From: Paratinospora sagittata
Lineage: Eukaryota > Streptophyta > Magnoliopsida > Ranunculales > Menispermaceae
DNA length: 64,000 nucleotides
Direction: 5' to 3'
Assembly: GCA_035771175.1 (NCBI GenBank)
Contig: CM069608.1
Span: 14,288,019-14,352,018 of the forward strand
In this document: positions 41,575 through 53,604 of the stretch, one piece after another
Position numbering within the stretch: the first letter of the stretch is position 1
Layout: each line of letters opens with the position of its first letter
Made by a program: the position numbers and the translations under genes
The notes under the pieces: generated by a model
Seen by the model: the letters and a program-made list of their open reading frames with translations, nothing else
Databases searched by the model: none
Told to the model about the DNA's origin: nothing

Positions 41575-42263
41575 GAGGGCTGCTAATTGAACCACAAAAA
41601 ATCACCAAATTTGTTTTTTATTTTTCCCAATTTAGAAAGTTTTTTTTTAATTTCTTTATTGTGGGGTTCAGTCTTGCGTGACCAAACCAAATGTTCTAGG
41701 TTCCGTCGCACAAGACCGAACCAAATGTAATTTTTTTTAACTGTTCGGACTTGTGATACCAAACCTAAAACAATAGGTTCATTCTTCTCTTACTGAACCT
41801 ATCGCGATCGGTTCAGTATCACAGGTCCGAACCAATCACGATTCTTTCTCACCCATGCTGATTTACACCCACTTCCGGCGACGTTTTTCTAAAACAAAAA
41901 CACTAAAACATTCAATTTCACGTAATCTAAATACTAAATATGATACAAAAAACAACAACAAATTTCTTACCGATTTAGTGATTTTTTTCATTAAAGAGGA
42001 GATTATAGCAATGAAGCAACAAATTTTTGTAGTGATTTAGGGTTTTGGGTATAGTGATTTAGGGTTTTGAGTGTTAAAAATTTGAAAAAAAAAAATGGAG
42101 AGGGAGTTGAAGAGGGTGTTTTGAAAATGGTTGAAATATGAGAGAAAATGAGAAGAATGTTTTGAAAAGTTTAATGTGGTAAATATATCAGTTTTTTATA
42201 TTTTGTGGTAGAAATAGGATGTGGCAGAAAGAAAGTTTTTTTTGTGATTTAAATAGCTGCCTC
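41575..42263. mobile_element. hAT-like non-autonomous element
   Basis: Inverted ends GAGGGCTGCTAATTGAACCAC and, reverse-complemented, GAGGCAGCTATTTAAATCAC. A perfect 8-base duplication TTATTTTA lies at 41567-41574 and 42264-42271. The ends resemble those of the element at 36617-37637, so they are probably one superfamily. The interior is non-coding. Confidence 0.75.
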
Positions 42264-42884
42264 TTATTTTATAACAAGCTGGATTTGGTTATTAATTAAC
42301 ATATAGAAAATAAATACCTATTTGTACATAAATTGAACAAAAGATAATTTATTGATAAGTTATTTTATTTGTATAATATTCAATTTTAAATTTTAATTTC
42401 CATTTATATAACCTTTCTTTTTTTTAAAAAAAAATATAGTGTTTATTTATTTTCACAATAAACTTAATACTATGGGCAATCAACATATTTATAAGTTTTT
42501 TATTGTCAACTTTGTATAAACACATTATAAAAGAAGAAAGATAAATTTATTGTATGTAATTGCAACCTTAATATTAATATATATATATATATATATATGT
42601 TTTTAAATACATTTATAAAAATTAAAAATATATATATAATATAGACAAAAGCAAATATTTGTTAGGAATAATGTAAGGATAAATAAATAAATGAATGAAA
42701 TAATATTAACATAAACAACAAAATTCAAACGACAATATGCTTATAACAAAACAACAGAATAAGTTTAGATATAAACCAAATTCAGCAAAACAAATATTGA
42801 GCAAGATAAAACCGTGGCATGTGTAGCACATAGTATTCTTAAAACAGATTCGTCTCTCACGTTAGTACAAGAAGTAAATCAGCA

Positions 42885-44192
42885 TGTCACACCTTGCCCA
42901 GACGCGCCTAAATCAGCCGGACACGATTAAGTACAAGTTTGATTTCATTAATTTCAGAATATAATTGTACATGAAATAGTTAAGGGAACATTCTCCCAAA
43001 ATCCCCAATGAATAATACAAAGGGTACAAAATGTGGGCCCAAAAACCTGCACCCAGTCCATCTTAATCTCCTGTGAAAAATTGGATAACAACGGGGTGAG
43101 CTACATGCTCAGTGGGTAAAATAGTTCGTGAATATAACGATTAATAAAGCAAACTTCATAATCAAATATCTTAAAAACACATCAGAGCATCATAATCAAT
43201 CCAACATGTATGTATGCACGACACCGTCTCGTATTGGCTTGATGACTGTACATCGCCTGAGTTCACGTATAGATGTCCCTCCCCAGGAGTAGCCGGGTTC
43301 TCATTGTACTTCCCTCCTCAGGAACGAAGCTCTGGATTCACGTACAGATGTCCCTCCCCAGGAGTAGCCAGGTTCTCATTGTATGTCCCTATCTAGAGAA
43401 ATATAATGAATAGCGAGCATTGCTTCTAACTATTCTATGAATCACAAACCACATACGTCCCTAGGTGGTGCTATGTATGATGCCAATGCATGAACTGGTC
43501 CGGTCTTTACTTAATATTTAGACAGGATTTGGCAACGTCTGGTGATCCTTATCAGGGTCGGTATCACTACGTGCAAGGTTAGGACATTCAGTATTACTTG
43601 TATAAGCTGATAGCTTTCAATAAGACAAACCAGATCAGTCTCCCGTTGAGAAGTGAGACACGAGGTCTGCTTAAATACCAATCGCCTAGAGCAGCTCGCT
43701 GCCTCCCGTTCACTATTTAAAGTTACTGAGGACAAGACCGAGTCTGGTTGAGCCAGATTGACCCCAAATCTGGCATTATAACAGTGTAATACATGAACTC
43801 AAAATATACAAGTATAAATATAACAGTATGAACGTTATACGAAATAATGTTGTGTAAATGAATGGTACACATAATAATAAATGAATGTAAACTTTAATAA
43901 AAGTTATAAAACACGCAAACCTATATTTCGTTCCCCACCTTCAGATAAAAACTCGTTTGAAAACTGACGCCTTCCCCCTGGCAGAACCGCGTTGCATTGC
44001 ACAGAGAGTCTCAAAAGAGAAGACAAAAACTCAAAATGAGTAAAAGAGAGAAGAAAAATCACAAGGAGTGATTTTGGTGTGAGAAATGAGGAGGGGGGAG
44101 GGTTTTTAAATAGGAAAAATGCGCCTGAACGTTCGGGCAGGTGCCCGAACCAATTTTTTTTTTTTTTTTTTGTGCAAACCTAGGGTATTACA
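42885..44192 (-). repeat. gypsy LTR copy 2 (3' LTR of G1)
   Basis: On the + strand TGTCACACC to GGTATTACA. Contains two tandem TTCACGTACAGATGTCC... units (43255-43395) and paired ACGTTCGGGCA-type motifs near 44130. Confidence 0.9.
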
Positions 44193-44226
44193 CTCTACCC
44201 TCCTTAAAAGGATTTCGTACTCAAAA

Positions 44227-44745
44227 TCAGTCCAAGTAGTTATGATAGTTATCTGCGTGAGATTCACTGTCGTCGTCATCGTTTGCTAGTTCAGGGTAAT
44301 GCCTGAATGGTCCCTGAATAGCACTGTGGCCGGTGGAATCCTCAACATCATGAAATCATTGAGAGTAAATGAAGTCGAATTCGTCCTCAAAAGATTCCAA
44401 CATTTGCTTAACAGGTGGTGGTGTAGGGCGTTGGTCACATCGTTTAAGGGGAAGTAGGTTTAGAGGTGGGATGCTTTTTCGTGTTGTTGCTCGAATCCGG
44501 CCGCCTGACAATTTGGGTAGAAGATCTTGCCAAGATGAGGACACGGGATTGTTTTGGGAAAAATTGTTACGAAAAAGCCATGGGCACTCTGGCGATAAGG
44601 ATTGTTGTCTGTGTGGTGATGGAGTTGGTGATGCAAAGTAGTTGTGACTAGACTCAGATCCTACAGGAGTCGCCACAGGTGACCAAAGAGGCCATTGCAT
44701 GTGTGCGTCACTATATCCATCGATATTATTTTCAGACATCTGCAT
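44227..44745 (-). pseudogene. extra ORF of the gypsy family, copy in G1 (unknown function)
   Basis: I do not recognise this protein. The frame starts MQMSENNIDGYSDA and spans 172 codons plus stop, with one in-frame TGA at 44356-44358 where the other copies have Trp. The N-terminal half is Ser/Pro rich (SPTPSPHRQ), the middle is basic (GGRIRATTRK), and the C-terminal part is acidic. It lies about 90 bases after the pol stop and ends about 35 bases before the LTR, in the sense direction. Copies exist at 51241-51760 and 55715-56216. No zinc finger, signal peptide or membrane segment is seen. Confidence 0.65.
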
Positions 44746-44835
44746 AGTTATTCAAGTGACACGATGTATTAAGATATTTGTAACCAAAGTTTCATCATTT
44801 TATTGATAAGTGAAATAGTACAATGTATCGCATCA

Positions 44836-45246
44836 TCAGTTATTACTAGAAAATAATTCAGGGTATTTCTGTTTAATTGTTGCTTGTAGTTCCCATGTTG
44901 CTTCCTCTACTCGGTGGTGATCCCAAATCACCTTCACAAGTGGTATGCTACGTCGCCTTAGTTCTTGAGTTTTTCTATCCAAAATCTATATCGCTCTCTC
45001 CTTATACCTATTTCCTTCCTAAACTCGAACTCGACTAGAGGGATGATATGCGAAGGATCAGGGTGATACTTTCGAAGCATGGATACGTGAAAAATGTCAT
45101 GAACCTTAGACATGGACAATGGAAGGGACAGACGATAAGCAAGTTCGCCAATACGTTCAATGATCTGAAATGGACCCATATACCGTGGGGAGAGCTTTCC
45201 TTTGATCCCAAAGCGTTTGACACCTCTCATGGGTTGAACTTTTTGA
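44836..45246 (-). pseudogene. G1 pol 3' end: integrase C-terminus and chromodomain-like tail
   Basis: Encodes GVKRFGIKGKLSPRYMGPFQ, LPLSMSKVHDIFHVSMLRKY and HIIPL, the GPY/F-type C-terminus of gypsy integrase. The tail (KLKN, LRRRSIPLVKV, EEATWE) lies in a shifted frame and resembles a chromodomain, placing the family among chromoviruses. The stop is at 44836-44838. Confidence 0.8.
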
Positions 45247-45414
45247 AAAACATTTGTGAATAGTGTGGACAAATGATCCCGGGGGTGTGTCCTCATACCA
45301 CCGTGGGTGTGTGACGGGATGAGACAATATTATGTGGTGCTATGGCTGGAGTATGCCCTGCGGGAGTACTCATCACCTTGGGTAGGGGGCACTGTGTGCA
45401 ACCCAGGTGTAACA
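45247..45414 (+). repeat. foldback-type fragment at a rearrangement junction
   Basis: Shares AATAGTGTGGACAAATGATC, GAGACAATATTATG and GGCTGGAGTATGCCCTGCGG with the foldback element at 61617-62126. It then shares GGGTAGGGGGCACTGTGTGC with the 124-base element at 56529-56652. It joins the minus-sense G1 fragment to a plus-sense LTR. Confidence 0.7.
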
Positions 45415-46746
45415 AATCCTCTATATAAGGAAGCCCCCTCCTCCTCATTTTCTCACACCAAATCACCCTCTCTTGTGATTTTTCCTCCTCTTTTCACTCA
45501 TTCTGAGTTCTTGTCTGTTTGAGATTCTCTGTTTGAGACTCTCGGTGCGATACGAAGAAGTTCTGTCTGGAGGAAAGCGCCAGATCTGAAAGAAGAAGTT
45601 CTTATCTGAAGGTGGGAAACGAAACATAGGTTTGCGTGTTTTATAAATTTTATTAAAGTTTACATTCATTTATTATTATGTCTACCATTCATTTACACAA
45701 CATTATTTCGTATAACGTTCATACTGTTATATTTATACCTGTATATTTGGAGTTCATGTATTACACTGTTATCATGCCAGATTTGTGGTCAATCTGGCTC
45801 AACTAGACTCGGTCTTCTCCTCAGTAACTTTAAATAGTGAACGGGAGGCAGCGAGCTGCTCTAGGCGATTGGTATTTAAGCAGACCTCATGTCTCACCTC
45901 TCAACTGGAGACTGATATGGTTTGTCTTATTGAAAGCTATCAGCTTATACAAGTAATACTAAATGTCCTAACCTTGCACGTCATGATACCGACCCTGATA
46001 AGGATCACCAGACGTTGCCAAAGTCAGTCTAAATGTTAAGTAAAGACCGGACCAGTTCATGCAGACTAGTTCATGCATTGACATCATACATATCACCACC
46101 TAGGGACGTATGTGGTTTATGATTCATAAAATAGTTAGGAGCATTGCTCGTTATTCATTATATTTATCTGGAGAAGGACGTACAATGAGAACCCGGCTAC
46201 GCCTGGAGAGGGACATCTGTATGTGAATCCAGAGCATCGTTCCTGAGGAGGGACATACAATGAGAACCTGGCTATGCCTGGGGAAGGACATCTGTACGTG
46301 AACTTAGGCGATGTACGTTCATCAAAGCATTACGAGACGGAGTAATGCATACATACATATTGATTGATTATGATGTTTTGATGTGTATTTAAGATATTTA
46401 ATTGTGAAGTTTGCTTTATTAATTGTTATATTCACGAGTTATTTTACCCACTGAGCCCGTTAAGCTCATTCCTTTGTTATCCAAATTTTCACAGGAAATT
46501 AGGGTGGACTGGGTGCAGGTTTATGGGGCCCACATTTTGTACCCTTTGTATTACTCATCGGGGATTTTGGGGAGTATGTTCCCTTGACTATGTCATGTAC
46601 AAATGAATTCTGAATTAAATGAAATCAGACATGTATTCAATTGTATTTTCGCTGCGTACTCTGATATGACCATTGTGATAATTCCAAATGCACGCCCCGT
46701 CCGCGAGTGTATCGCCGGTTTAGGTGCGTCCAGGCGGGGTGTGACA
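45415..46746 (+). repeat. gypsy LTR copy 3, inverted and 5'-truncated
   Basis: Plus-sense copy lacking about the first 110 bases. It starts at the TATA-like CTCTATATAAGG and ends GGCGGGGTGTGACA. Two tandem ACGTACAATGAGAACC units occur near 46180-46300. Immediately followed by copia D coding sequence. Confidence 0.85.
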
Positions 46747-49010
46747 GCTACTTCCTCAAATCACTTGGAGATTCTTGTAATTCATGAAGCCAATTGTGAA
46801 TGTGTATGGTTGAGATCTATGATCCAGCGCATTCAAGGATCCTGTGTTACACTCTGCCTAAATGTGACTAAATCGGTGGAACACTCACGAACGGGGCGCG
46901 AATGCATTATTACAATAACCGAGTGCGCAGGAACACAATTGAGTACAAGTCTAATTTCATTAATTTCAGAATATATTTTTGTACATGAAATAGTAAAGGG
47001 AACATCCTCCCAAAATTCCCAATAAATAAACAAAGGGTTACAAAATGTAGGCCCAAAAACCTCCACCCAGTCCACCCTAATCTCCTGAGAAAAATTAGAT
47101 AACAACGGGGTGAGCTACTTGCCCAGTGGGTAAAATAGTTCGTGAATATAACAATTAATAAAAGAAACTTCATAATCAAATATCACATAAACACCACAAG
47201 CATCATAATCAATACATCATGTATGTTTGCATGACACCGTCTCGTAATGGTTCCATGATTGTACGTCGCTTGAGTTCATGTACAAATGTCCATCCCCAGG
47301 TGTAGCTAGGCTCTCATTGTATGTCCCTCCTCAGGAACGATGCCCTGGATTCACGTACAAATGTCCATCCCCAGGTAAACCTGAGTTCTCATTGTACGTC
47401 CCTCTCCAAAGAAATATCAATAATAGTAAGCACTGCTTTTAACTATTTTGTGGATCATAAACCACTTACGTACCTAGGTGGTGTTTATGTATGATGCCAA
47501 TGCATGAGCAGGTCTGGTCTTTACTAACATTAGACAGGATTTGGCAACATCTAGTGATTCTTATTAGGTCAGTATCACTACGTGTAAAGTTAGGATGTTC
47601 AGTATCACTTGTACAAGCTGATAGCTTTCAAATAAAACCAACCAAATCAGTCTCCAGTTTGAGAGATGAGACACAAGGTCTACTTAAGTACCAATCATCT
47701 AGAGTAGCACGCTGCCTCCCGTTCACTATTTAAAGTTACTGTGGACAAGACAATGTCTGGTTGAGTCAAATTGACCACTAATTCGACATAGTAACAGTGT
47801 AATACATGAACTCCAAATATACAGGCATAAGTATGACATGTATGAACATTATACGCAATAATGCAATGTAAATGAATAGTAGATATAATGATAAATGAAT
47901 GTAAACTTTAATAAAAGTTATAAGACACGCAAACCTTCAGATAACAACTTCTTCTTGAATTGGCGCCTTCCCCTGAGCAGAACCGCGTTGCACCGCGAAG
48001 AGAGTCTCAAAGAGATAAGAGAAAAACTTAAGGAGAGTGAGAGAGAGAGAGAGAAATCACAAGTGATTGGTGTGAAAAATGAGGGGGGTAGGGTTTCTTT
48101 TTATAGAAAAAAAGTGCCCGAAGTTCTAATATTTTTTTTTTTGTGTGTGCAATCCTAGGGTATTACATCATGTGGAGTATCTTCTATCAAAGATTGTCCT
48201 ACAACATTATATGAAGATAATGCATCATGTATTGCACAGTTAAGAGAAGGTTATATCAAGGGTGACATAACCAAACATATTTTACCAAAATTCTTTTTTA
48301 GACACGAGCTTCAAAAGAATGGTGAAATTAATGTCCAACAAATAAGATCGAGTGAAAATCTTGCAAACTTGTTTACAAAAGCTTTGCCGACTACAACATT
48401 CAAGAAATTTGCATATAATATTGGGATGCGTCGACTCAAAAATATTTCAAGCAAAGCAACAAAAGAAAGTTCACGCATATCATCATGAGGGGGAGAATTA
48501 AAAGATGAGTTATTCTTTTAGGACTATACTCTTTCTCCCTTCGCTATGATTTTGTCCCAATAGGTTTTTTTAGCAAGGTTTTTAATGAGGTAGTCCTAAA
48601 CAATATAAGACTCCTTGAGAATTGTACTCTTTTTCCTTCACTAATTTTTTTTCCACTGGGTTTTATTTAGTAAGGTTTTAACGTAGCATATTCTTATGTA
48701 TGAAGGGTATTCAAAGGGGGAGTGTTATAAATGTGTTGAATACCTATCCTATAACCTCCAATTTCAATGCTTGTAACCCCTATATTTTAAATCTCATAAA
48801 TTTGGAGGTTATGAGATTATTTGATTGCTCTTAATTGTATTAAATATATTGTGTAAATGAGTGTTGTAACCCCTTATATCAAAAGGTTTATATAAAGGGG
48901 TTTTATATGTCAATGTGATCATCAACAAAGAGCACAAGTTCTCTAATCTTTACAAACTCTTATCTCTAGATTCTCTAGCTTTAGTTTAATTTAATATTTA
49001 TTTTATTTTA
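46747..49010 (+). mobile_element. Ty1/copia remnant D (RNase H and 3' LTR), split by a gypsy solo LTR
   Basis: RNase H coding (LEILVIHEANCECVWLRSM) runs 46756-46844. It is interrupted by the LTR at 46845-48167 and resumes at 48173 with DCPTTLYEDNASCIAQL, TKHILPKFF and NLFTKALPTTTF, ending near 48490. A purine tract (CAAAGGGGGAG) at 48712-48722 precedes a probable 3' LTR starting TGTTATAAATGTG at 48723. The LTR end is uncertain. The 5' part is missing. Confidence 0.82.
46845..48167 (-). mobile_element. gypsy solo LTR (copy 4) inside copia D
   Basis: On the + strand TGTTACACTCTGCC to GGTATTACA, with flanks TCCTG (46840-46844) and TCATG (48168-48172), a 4/5 target duplication. Copia D coding is collinear across it. 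More diverged than the other copies; two tandem TGTACAAATGTCC units are present. Confidence 0.88.
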
Positions 49011-49749
49011 GTTTAAAAATATACATTTATAGGAAAATTGGTAATAAGGCACCAAAAAATTTCTTTTATAATGTTAGTAAATATAAGACTTATTTTAAGA
49101 ATTAATCTTTTTTATTAATGGGTATCATAAAAGCAAAAGGATGGCTTTCATCTTCTAATATTGATGAAGAAAATGACAAGAATGACAAGATCATTAAATA
49201 AAATCTCACTGATTATTTAAAAAAATCTTAAAATTTATTTAAAGAAAACTGCATATATATACATGTGTGTGTCTTATCTAACAATGTCAGTTCTCTTTCT
49301 TTTAATGTTTACGACATTTGTACATGTACATTTGTGCATGCATGTGCTACTCCTGCTACTCTATATTTGCATGCATGTGTATATGTATGATCAATAAAAT
49401 ATATAACAGATTATTACATTAATTAAACATCTAAACAAAGATTGACTGACTAACCCACATGCATTAATCACATGTCCTTAAAGAAAGTCAAATATAAATG
49501 TCCAACAACTATGATGTGATGAGCTATTTCATAATTAAAATACAATAATGAATTACTGCTGACTATAACACATTTTCCTACCATATTATTAGTCAAAATG
49601 AGCATACTCTCTTCACAAACCGTGTTTCTTTCACGTGTTTTCAACTTATCTTGCTAATTAGCTATTATTGTCCGCTGCGTGGGCTCCTTCCCAACTCCTT
49701 CCTTTATATATAGTCAATATATAGCATCCTCTCTCAAGCCAACATGGTG
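49011..49749. other. AT-rich DNA without recognised features
   Basis: No gene, repeat structure or RNA gene could be supported between copia D and the CACTA-like array. Confidence 0.45.
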
Positions 49750-50135
49750 ATCACTAGCTACAAACTTAATTTTATAGCTAAAAATTAAGACATTTAAGTT
49801 TTGTAGCTGTTACTCATAAGATCTTTAGCTATGAACTTGGTTTTGTAGCTAAAACAAAGATTCCATAATTACATATAGAATCTTTAGCTATAGAATAGAT
49901 TTTATAGCTAAAAGATACGCATAGTTACAAAATTTATATTTTGCGGCTATTATGAGATCTTTAGCCATTAATCACAAAATTAAGACTTCATAGCAATTAC
50001 ATATGGCATCTTTAGCTACAAAATAAATTTTATAGCTAAAAGATACATATAGTAACAAAATTTAGATTTTGTACATTAGCTATGAAATCTTTAGGTACAC
50101 TACTATATTGGTTTTATAACTAAAAGAAAGATCTC
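49750..50135. repeat. CACTA-like subterminal repeat array
   Basis: At least six diverged copies, many inverted, of TTTAGCTATAAAAT / ATTTTATAGCTAAAAGATA. The array opens CACTAGCTACAAAC, as CACTA (En/Spm) transposon ends do. No transposase is present and the other end was not found. Confidence 0.5.
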
Positions 50136-50554
50136 TCAATAAAAAAATAAAAAAAAACAAAAAAAAAAACTAATTTTTTATATGTAAATGTAGAAATGGA
50201 ATCTTCAACTATAACTGCAAAATTAGGTTTAAAATTTTAGGTTTCATATATAAGTATAAGGAAACTATAAAATATTTAATAAAAATTGTTATAATTATAT
50301 TTTTTTTTTGTAAAGAAATATATTTATTCATACAAAAGTAAACATTTAGTATTAATTTGCTTGAGTAAAGAAAGTTAAATTGTTTCGAACCTTTTATGAA
50401 TGAATGAACATCAGGGATAGATTTTACAAAAAAGTTTTGTAAAAAGATTTTTATTTAACATCCTTAATTTTTAACAAATACAAATATTTGGGGTTACTTT
50501 TTTCATTTGGATTTCTTATTATTATCAATTCCCATAAGAACGGTTTGGAAAATG

Positions 50555-50620
50555 GAATCCTCCAACAATATGTATGAAGCTTGTTATAATGTTGAAAAAT
50601 GGAATCCTCCAACAATATAT
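50555..50620. repeat. short direct duplication
   Basis: The string TGGAATCCTCCAACAATAT occurs twice about 47 bases apart, just before gypsy fragment G2. Confidence 0.7.
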
Positions 50621-50749
50621 ATGTTCTTTTTGTTCTACTTTTTGTTCTTCTTGTACAAAATTGTCTACGATGGCTGGTAAATTGGTTTTCATACACCAAC
50701 GTCTTCTCTCTGATGTTGTAGGTCGAATATATGACCCACTTTGCTTAGT

Positions 50750-51150
50750 AGAAGCGGTGTTGTGTCAAACACTTTGGGATCAAAGGAAAGCTATCCCCAT
50801 GGTATATCGGTCCATTTCAGATCATTGAACGTATTGGCAAACTTGCTTATCGTTTGTCCCTTCCATTGTCCATGTCTAAGGTTCACGACGTTTTTCACGT
50901 ATCCATGCTTCGAAAGTATCGTCCTAATCCTTCGCATATCATCCCTCTAGTCGAGGTTCGGGTTGAGGAAGAAAATAAGTATCAGGAGAGAGCGATACAT
51001 ATTTTGGATAGAAAAACTCAAGAACTAAGGAGACGTAGCATACCACTGGTGAAAGTGCTCTGGGATCACCACAGAGTAGAGGAAGCAACATGGGAACTAG
51101 AAGCAACAATTAAACAGAAATACCATGAATTGTTTTCTAGTAATAACTGA
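50750..51150 (+). pseudogene. G2 pol 3' end
   Basis: Integrase C-terminal coding moves between frames: WDQRKAIPMVYRSISDH, then LPLSMSKVHDVFHVSMLRKY, then the chromodomain-like tail RRSIPLVKVLWDHHRVEEAT. It ends at the stop near 51150. At least two frameshifts relative to a single frame. Confidence 0.8.
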
Positions 51151-51240
51151 TGATGTGATACATTGTACTATTTCACTTATTAATAAAATAATGAAACTTT
51201 GGTTACAAATATCTTAATACATCGTTTCATTTGAATAATT

Positions 51241-51760
51241 ATGCAAATGTCTGAAAATAATATCAACGGATATAGTGATGCACCCACGCAGTGGCCTCCT
51301 TGGCAACCTGTGGTGACTCCTCCAGGATCAGAGTTAAGTCACAACTACTTTTGCATCACTAACTCCATCGTCACACAGACAACGATCTTTATCGCTGGAG
51401 CGTGCATGGCTTTTTCGTAACAATTTTGCTCAAAACAATCCCGTGCCCTCATCTTGGCAGGACCTTCTACCAAAATTGCCAGGGGGCCGGATTCGAGCAA
51501 CAACACGAAAAAACATCCCACCGCTTAAATTACCTCCCCTTAAACGATGTAACCAGCGCCTTACACCACCATCTGTTAAGCAAAGGTTGGAATCTTCTGA
51601 GGACGAATCCGACTCAATTTGCTCTCCATGGTTTCATGATGTTGAGAACTCCATTGGCCACAGCGCCATTCAGGGACCATACAGGCACTACCCTAAACTA
51701 GCAAACGATGATGCCGACAGTGAATCTCAAGCAAATAACCATCATGACTACTTGAACTGA
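51241..51760 (+). pseudogene. extra ORF of the gypsy family, copy in G2
   Basis: Homologous to 44227-44745: starts MQMSENNINGYSDA and ends at TGA 51758-51760. Net length differs by one base, so the first and second halves are in different frames. The second half is a clean frame with SSWQDLLPKLPGGRIRATTR, an acidic ESSEDESDS block, WFHDVE and GHSAIQGP. This copy has Trp where the G1 copy has a stop. Function unknown. Confidence 0.65.
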
Positions 51761-51794
51761 TTTCGAGGGCCAAATCCTTTTAAGGGGGGTAGAG

Positions 51795-53171
51795 TGTATA
51801 CCCTAGGTTTGCACCAAAAAAAAAAATTGTTCGGGCGGCTCCCCGGACGTTCAGGCACATGCCTGGACGTCCGAGCACCTACACGGACGTTCAAGCACCA
51901 AATTCTCTATATAAACAACCCTCCCCCTCCTCATTTCTCACACCAAAATCACTTCTCCTTGTGATTTTCCTTATCTCTTTCACTCATTTTGAGTTTTTTG
52001 TTTTCTCTTTTGAGACTCTCTTTCCGAGACTCTTTGTGCGGTGCAACGCAGTTCTGCCAATTCTGAAAGAAGTTTTTATCTGAAGGTGGGGAACGAAACA
52101 TAGGTTTGCGTGTCTTATAACTTTTATTAAAGTTTACATTCATTTATCGTTATGTCTACTATTTATTTACACTGCATTATTGTGTATAATGTTCATACTG
52201 GAGTTCATGTATTACACTGTTGTTATGCCGGATTAGTGGTCAATCTAGTTCAACTAGACTCGGTCTTGTCCTCAGTAACTTTAAATAGTGAACGGGATGC
52301 AGCGTTCTGCTCTAGACGATTGGTATTTAAGTAGACCTCGTGTCTCACCTCTCAACTAGAGACTGGTTTGGTTGGTCTTATTTGAAAGTTATCAACTTAT
52401 ACAAGTAATATTGAATGTCCTAACATTGCACGTAGTGATACCGACCCTGATAAGGATCACCAGACGTTGCCAAATCTTGTCTAAATATTAAGTAAAGACC
52501 GGACCAGTTCATGCATTGGCATCATACATAGCACCACCTAGGGACGTATGTGGTTTATGATTCATAAAATAGTTAGAAGCGATGCTCGCTATTCATTATA
52601 TTTCTCTGGAGAGGGACGTACAATGAGAACCTGACTATTTCTCTAGGGAGGGACATTTGTACGTGAATCCAGAGCATCGTTCCTGAAGAGGGACGTACAA
52701 TGAGAACCCGGTTACAACTGGAGAGGGACATCTGTACGTGAACTCAGGCGATGTACAGTCATCAAACCATTACGAGACGGTGTCATGCATACATACATAT
52801 CGAATTGATTATGATGCTCTGATGTGTATTTAAGGTATTTGATTATGAAGTTTGCTTTATTAATTGTTATATCCACGAACTATTTTACCCACTGAGCGTG
52901 TAGCTCACCCCGTTGTTATCTAATTTTTCACAGGAGATTAGGGTGAACTAAGTGCAGGTTTTTGAGCCCACATTTTGTACCCTTTGTATTATTCATTGGG
53001 GATTTTGGGAGAATGTTCCCTTAACTATTTCATGTACAAATATATTCTAAAATTAATGAAATCAAACTTGTACGTAATCGTGTTTCCGTGCACTTAGTTA
53101 TTGTTAAAATGCATTCGCGCCTCTCCCGTGAGTGTCCCGCCGGTTTAGGCGCGTCCGGGCGGGGTGTGACA
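51795..53171 (+). repeat. gypsy LTR copy 5
   Basis: Runs TGTATACCCTAGG to GGGGTGTGACA. Near the start, four roughly 20-base units of GGACGTTCAGGCAC type lie in tandem (51828-51900). A TATA-like CTCTATATAAAC is at about 51905. Two units of the GTACAATGAGAACC minisatellite occur at 52615-52745. Confidence 0.9.
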
Positions 53172-53176
53172 TTTAA

Positions 53177-53188
53177 TGACATCAGAGC
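53177..53188 (+). promoter_or_regulatory. degenerate primer binding site
   Basis: TGACATCAGAGC, 10 of 12 matches to the tRNA-Met primer site TGGTATCAGAGC, five bases after the LTR end. Confidence 0.5.
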
Positions 53189-53239
53189 ATAAGGTCCACG
53201 ACCCGCTCAAGTCCACCAAATTAGGGGAAGAAAATTTTA

Positions 53240-53359
53240 TTAGATATATATATATATATATATATATGAATTATATTTATAGTTGAGATTTATATTAAAT
53301 ATATATCTAGAAAATTATATAGTTTAGATTCAAATATATATATAGTTATGATTTATGAA

Positions 53360-53402
<43 letters not shown>

Positions 53403-53465
53403 TGATTAAATATATATATATCTATATGTCTGTGAATATATGAGATATATATATCATATTGATAG
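53240..53465. repeat. AT-dinucleotide microsatellite cluster
   Basis: Several (TA)n runs of 10 to 17 units separated by short AT-rich spacers. Confidence 0.9.
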
Positions 53466-53604
53466 TGGATAAATTGGATTAAATGATGGCATATGCATTA
53501 AGAGAAAAATAGAAAATATTGTCCAAAAGACAAAACATAAATCTTAAAAATGTTAGGAATATATTTTGTGTCTTTCAAAAATTTAATTTCCTTTCAGGAA
53601 AAGA

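Larger units (their letters stand above)
42885..45246 (-). mobile_element. gypsy element G1, 3' fragment
   Basis: Minus-sense. From right to left it has the pol 3' end (integrase C-terminus and chromodomain-like region), an extra reading frame, a polypurine tract (read on minus, TTAAGGAGGGTAGAG), and the 3' LTR 44192-42885. Everything upstream in pol and gag is missing. The break at about 45246 is occupied by foldback-type sequence, followed by an oppositely oriented LTR. Confidence 0.85.
50750..53171 (+). mobile_element. gypsy element G2, 3' fragment with LTR
   Basis: Plus-sense and 5'-truncated inside the integrase C-terminus. Order: pol end, extra ORF, polypurine tract (TTTTAAGGGGGGTAGAG), LTR. 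After the LTR a primer-site-like sequence follows, so the LTR has internal-type DNA on both sides. Confidence 0.85.

Noticed and set aside
43214..43396. 60-codon frame with a repeated [11 protein letters not shown] peptide
   Set aside because: It is the LTR minisatellite read in frame, not a gene.
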